64,000 nucleotides of DNA from NCBI RefSeq assembly GCF_024494575.1, contig NZ_JANHDO010000001.1:186001-250000 (forward strand), in the 5' to 3' direction. This document shows, piece after piece, positions 61,651 to 64,000 of the stretch. Within the stretch, counting starts at the first letter, position 1. Each line of letters starts with the position of its first letter. The notes under the pieces are model-generated. The model saw nothing but the letters and a program-made list of their open reading frames with translations. It was not told where the DNA came from and made no database searches. Origin of the DNA: Halorubrum salinum. GTDB taxonomy: Archaea > Halobacteriota > Halobacteria > Halobacteriales > Haloferacaceae. The position numbers were made by a program, and so were the translations under genes.

Positions 61651-62571
61651 TCACCCGCCGACGCCGTACTCGCGGAGTGTCTCCCGGAGCGCGGCGCGTT
61701 TCACCAGCGCGAAGCCGACGCAGATGATGGCGAAGCCGGCGACCGTGTTGGGGGTGACGCCCTCGCCGAGGAACGCCCACCCCGCGAGCGCGGCGAACAC
61801 CGGCGCGACGTACGAGACGAGATTGATCTCGATCGGTCCGAGCCGGTCGAGAAGGCGGAAGTAGATGAGGAAGCCGAGCCCGCTCGCGGCGACGGCGAGA
61901 TACGCGAGCGAGAGGACCGCCTCCGACGTCCACGCCACGTCGGCGGCCGACTCGCCGAGCGCGAAAGACAGCAGGTGCGTCAGGACGGCTCCGACGAGCA
62001 TCGACCACGCCTCCATCGTCTCTATCGCCATCTCGGTGTCGGCGGCGCGGGTCAGAACCGACCCGAGCGCGAAGGCGGCCGCCGCGAGCAACACGAGGAA
62101 CTTGGCGACGGTGCCGCTACCGGTCAGGTTCGCCGGGTCGGGCGCGGCGAGGACGACTGCGCCGGCGAGTCCGACGAGCAGGCCGACGACGCCGACGGCG
62201 GTCAGCCGCTCCGAGGGGAGAAACGCCCGTGCGAACGCCGTCGTCAGGACGGGCGAGAGGCTGACGATCACGGCCGCGACGGCGCTCGTCACGGCCGGGT
62301 CGCTCTCGCCGACGAACAGGAACGCGTGGTACGCGGCGATGATGAGCGTCGCGCCGACCGCGACGACGCTCCACTCGTCGCGGCCCCGGGGGAGCGGGTC
62401 GTCGACGGCGTAGGCCGCGTACGCGAGCATCACCACGCCGGCGACGTCGAAGCGGAAGGCGGCGAACAACACCGGCGGGAAGTACGCCAGCCCGGCGTTG
62501 ATCGCCATGAACGCCGATCCCCAGACGGCGGCGAGGACGAGGAACAACGAGAGGGTCCGTAGTCGGCTCAC
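61651..62571 (-). CDS. EamA-family transporter (DMT superfamily)
   Basis: 306 residues from a GTG at 62571, starting VSRLRTLSLFLVLAAVWGSAFMAI. Ten helices in two EamA halves: FAAFRFDVAGVVML and DPAVTSAVAAVIVSLSPVLTTAFARAF in the first, AYLAVAASGLGFLIYFRLLDRLGPIEINLVSYVAPVFAALAGWAFLGE in the second. Members export amino acids, nucleobases or other metabolites. It is transcribed away from the winged-helix regulator region, and the substrate is unknown. Confidence 0.88.
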   Translation of the reverse strand: MSRLRTLSLFLVLAAVWGSAFMAINAGLAYFPPVLFAAFRFDVAGVVMLAYAAYAVDDPLPRGRDEWSVVAVGATLIIAAYHAFLFVGESDPAVTSAVAAVIVSLSPVLTTAFARAFLPSERLTAVGVVGLLVGLAGAVVLAAPDPANLTGSGTVAKFLVLLAAAAFALGSVLTRAADTEMAIETMEAWSMLVGAVLTHLLSFALGESAADVAWTSEAVLSLAYLAVAASGLGFLIYFRLLDRLGPIEINLVSYVAPVFAALAGWAFLGEGVTPNTVAGFAIICVGFALVKRAALRETLREYGVGG

Positions 62572-62630
62572 GTCGGCTCTCTCCCGGGAGCGGGCCAAAA
62601 GGTTCCGGAAGCGGCTCGGTCTGCTGACGC

Positions 62631-63314
62631 CTACCGGATCCGGTAGCGGTCCGGACCGTCGTCGCCGCCGGCCTCGCGGGCGACCACGCCGACGTCGGCG
62701 AGACGGGCGAGCGCGTCGGCGACGGTGCGCTCGCGAGCGCCGACCTCCTCGGCGACGGCGGCGGGCGTGCCGTCCGTCTCGACCAGCGCCGCGAGCACCG
62801 CGGCGAAAAATCGGCTGTCGGCCTCGGTCCCGAGCCGGTCGTCGATCCGCGAGAGCGTGTCCTCGACGCGCCCCTGTACCCACCGCTGAGCCAGCGAAAG
62901 CTCCCGGTCGAGGTCTTGGAGGCGAGAGAACTCGTCCGCGAGGTCGGCCAGATCGGTCGTCGGTCCGACGCCCGAGCCGTCGGGGAGTTCGATCGAGAGA
63001 TGCGGACACCGTCCGGACATGTCGAGGCTGCTCTTCGCGGGGTACGCGCTCTTCGCGCCGAAGCCGTAGGGGGAGACGCTCACCTCCAGCCTGAGGCTGC
63101 GCGTAATCCTGAAGTATTTGCGGCGTTGGTCGTCGGTCGTCGACTCGATCAGGCCGGCCTCCTCCAGCTTCCGCAGGTGGTCGATCACCGCCTTGGGGCT
63201 CACGTCGAGGTACTCCGAGATCTCCGTGACGTAGCAGGGCTTGGTGGCGAGTAGCCGGAGGATGCGCCGCCGGTTCTCGTTGCCGAGGAGATCGAGCAGT
63301 ACCGCGGAGTCCAT
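62631..63314 (-). CDS. Double winged-helix transcription regulator, ArsR-like
   Basis: 227 residues from the ATG at 63314. First domain: LLDLLGNENRRRILRLLATKPCYVTEISEYLDVSPKAVIDHLRKLEEAGLIES. A middle part with YGFGAKSAYP and CPHLSIEL follows, then a helix and a second winged helix near the C-terminus (AVAEEVGARERTVADALARLADVGVV). This architecture is typical of haloarchaeal ArsR-like repressors. The target is unknown; the EamA gene is downstream on the same strand. Confidence 0.88.
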   Translation of the reverse strand: MDSAVLLDLLGNENRRRILRLLATKPCYVTEISEYLDVSPKAVIDHLRKLEEAGLIESTTDDQRRKYFRITRSLRLEVSVSPYGFGAKSAYPAKSSLDMSGRCPHLSIELPDGSGVGPTTDLADLADEFSRLQDLDRELSLAQRWVQGRVEDTLSRIDDRLGTEADSRFFAAVLAALVETDGTPAAVAEEVGARERTVADALARLADVGVVAREAGGDDGPDRYRIR

Positions 63315-63449
63315 TAACGTATGGTTAGCGTCGAGTGCTGATAAGGCTGACTTCCCGGCGGCGTCGCGCCGGTCGCGGTCCTCGCCTCGCCTCCCGGCCG
63401 TCGCGGTCGGTAGCGAAGGGTAATTACCCCGTCGCGGGGTAACGCGTCC

Positions 63450-64000
63450 ATGGAGACGGCGCTCATCATTCTCGACGGTTGGGGGCTCGGCGCGGGTGCT
63501 GACGGCGGTTCGGACGCGACCGACGGCGACCGGTCGACCGGCGGCGGCGCCACGGAGACGGACGACGCGGTGACCGCAGACCCCTCGGGACGCCCGCCGG
63601 GTCGGGACGCGGTCGCGGCCGCTGAGACGCCGACGTTCGACGCGGCGACCGAGCGCGGGGCCGACGGCCGCCTCGTCGTCCACGGCCGCCGGGTCGGCCT
63701 GCCGGAGGGCCAGATGGGGAACTCCGAGGTCGGCCACCTCAACATCGGCGCGGGACGGGTCGTCAAGCAGGCGTACACGCGGATCTCCGACGCGCTCTCC
63801 GAGGGGTCGCTCTCCGACAACGACGCGATCGCGGCGGCGTTCGACCACGCCGCCGGGACCGGCGGACGAGTCCACTTCATGGGGCTCGTCTCCGACGGCG
63901 GCGTCCACTCCGACGTGGAACACCTGCTCGCGCTCATCGACGCGGCGGCCGACGCCGGCGTCCCGGCGACCACGCACGCGTTCACCGACGGGCGCGACAC
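63450..64000 (+). CDS. gpmI: 2,3-bisphosphoglycerate-independent phosphoglycerate mutase (N-terminal part)
   Basis: ATG at 63450; the gene runs off the window end. It starts ALIILDGWGLG with the metal-binding Asp, then VGLPEGQMGNSEVGHLNIGAGR with the catalytic Ser, and HFMGLVSDGGVHSDVEHL. This enzyme interconverts 2- and 3-phosphoglycerate using manganese. About 37 extra residues rich in Gly, Asp and Thr are inserted between GWGLG and AAAETPTFDAA. Upstream is an inverted CCCCGTCGCGGGG just before the start. Confidence 0.92.
   Translation, partial: METALIILDGWGLGAGADGGSDATDGDRSTGGGATETDDAVTADPSGRPPGRDAVAAAETPTFDAATERGADGRLVVHGRRVGLPEGQMGNSEVGHLNIGAGRVVKQAYTRISDALSEGSLSDNDAIAAAFDHAAGTGGRVHFMGLVSDGGVHSDVEHLLALIDAAADAGVPATTHAFTDGRD

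Noticed and set aside
1-64000. CRISPR arrays or rRNA genes
   Set aside because: No regularly spaced repeats beyond the three-unit 23-bp repeat at 15879, and no rRNA-like sequence was noticed.

Overview
The window looks like chromosome from a halophilic archaeon of the class Halobacteria, probably Halorubrum or a close relative. DNA is GC-rich, predicted proteins are acidic (many Asp/Glu, few Lys), many genes start at or close to a TATA-type promoter with little leader, and several families are typical of haloarchaea: a fused double TatC, heterodimer-type lycopene cyclase joined in one chain, Brp/Blh, DUF309, DUF424, and Tat lipoproteins. Genus assignment is inference.

Bases 1-38988 are ordinary core chromosome. 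In order: the end of a formaldehyde dehydrogenase-like gene; small zinc-binding proteins and a CobW GTPase; a YqeC-like protein divergent from an aldehyde:ferredoxin oxidoreductase homologue that lacks the usual iron-sulfur ligands; a 2H phosphoesterase; serB; a retinal-synthesis pair (lycopene cyclase plus Brp/Blh); a thiamine-type ABC transporter operon with a palindrome between TATA box and start codon; hisA and hisB on either side of a permease/Usp pair; tRNA-Leu(CAA) beside a PAS histidine kinase; a run of metabolic and membrane genes; both TatC translocases; uvrA; hisS; and a set of small redox and membrane genes.

Bases about 39180-56900 form an accessory island. It is bracketed by a 31-bp near-identical direct repeat (39184 and 56894; a partial third copy lies at 45364), has more A/T-rich spacers, and is littered with insertion-sequence ends and fragments. 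It carries arsenic genes (arsC, arsR, arsD, arsA plus two small Cys-tailed proteins), an HTH/PIN pair resembling a toxin-antitoxin module, a Tat-exported protein made of two fused HU domains, a beta-propeller lipoprotein lying between inverted repeats, membrane proteins, a Usp/heavy-metal P-type ATPase pair, a permease gene broken by three lesions, TspO, a DUF1059 protein, and a single-fold histone-like gene inside a 738-bp cassette with 57-bp terminal inverted repeats and no transposase.

Bases 57012-64000 return to core chromosome: a DUF7260-type membrane protein, an eIF2B-like protein, a DUF1684 protein, tRNA-Arg(TCT), a nucleotide-kinase/RNA-binding pair, an EamA transporter, a double winged-helix regulator, and the start of cofactor-independent phosphoglycerate mutase, cut by the window edge.

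The most unusual items are the Tat-signal tandem HU protein, the histone-fold cassette, the Cys-tailed pair after arsA, the AOR homologue with no cluster cysteines, and the palindromic operator of the thiamine operon.
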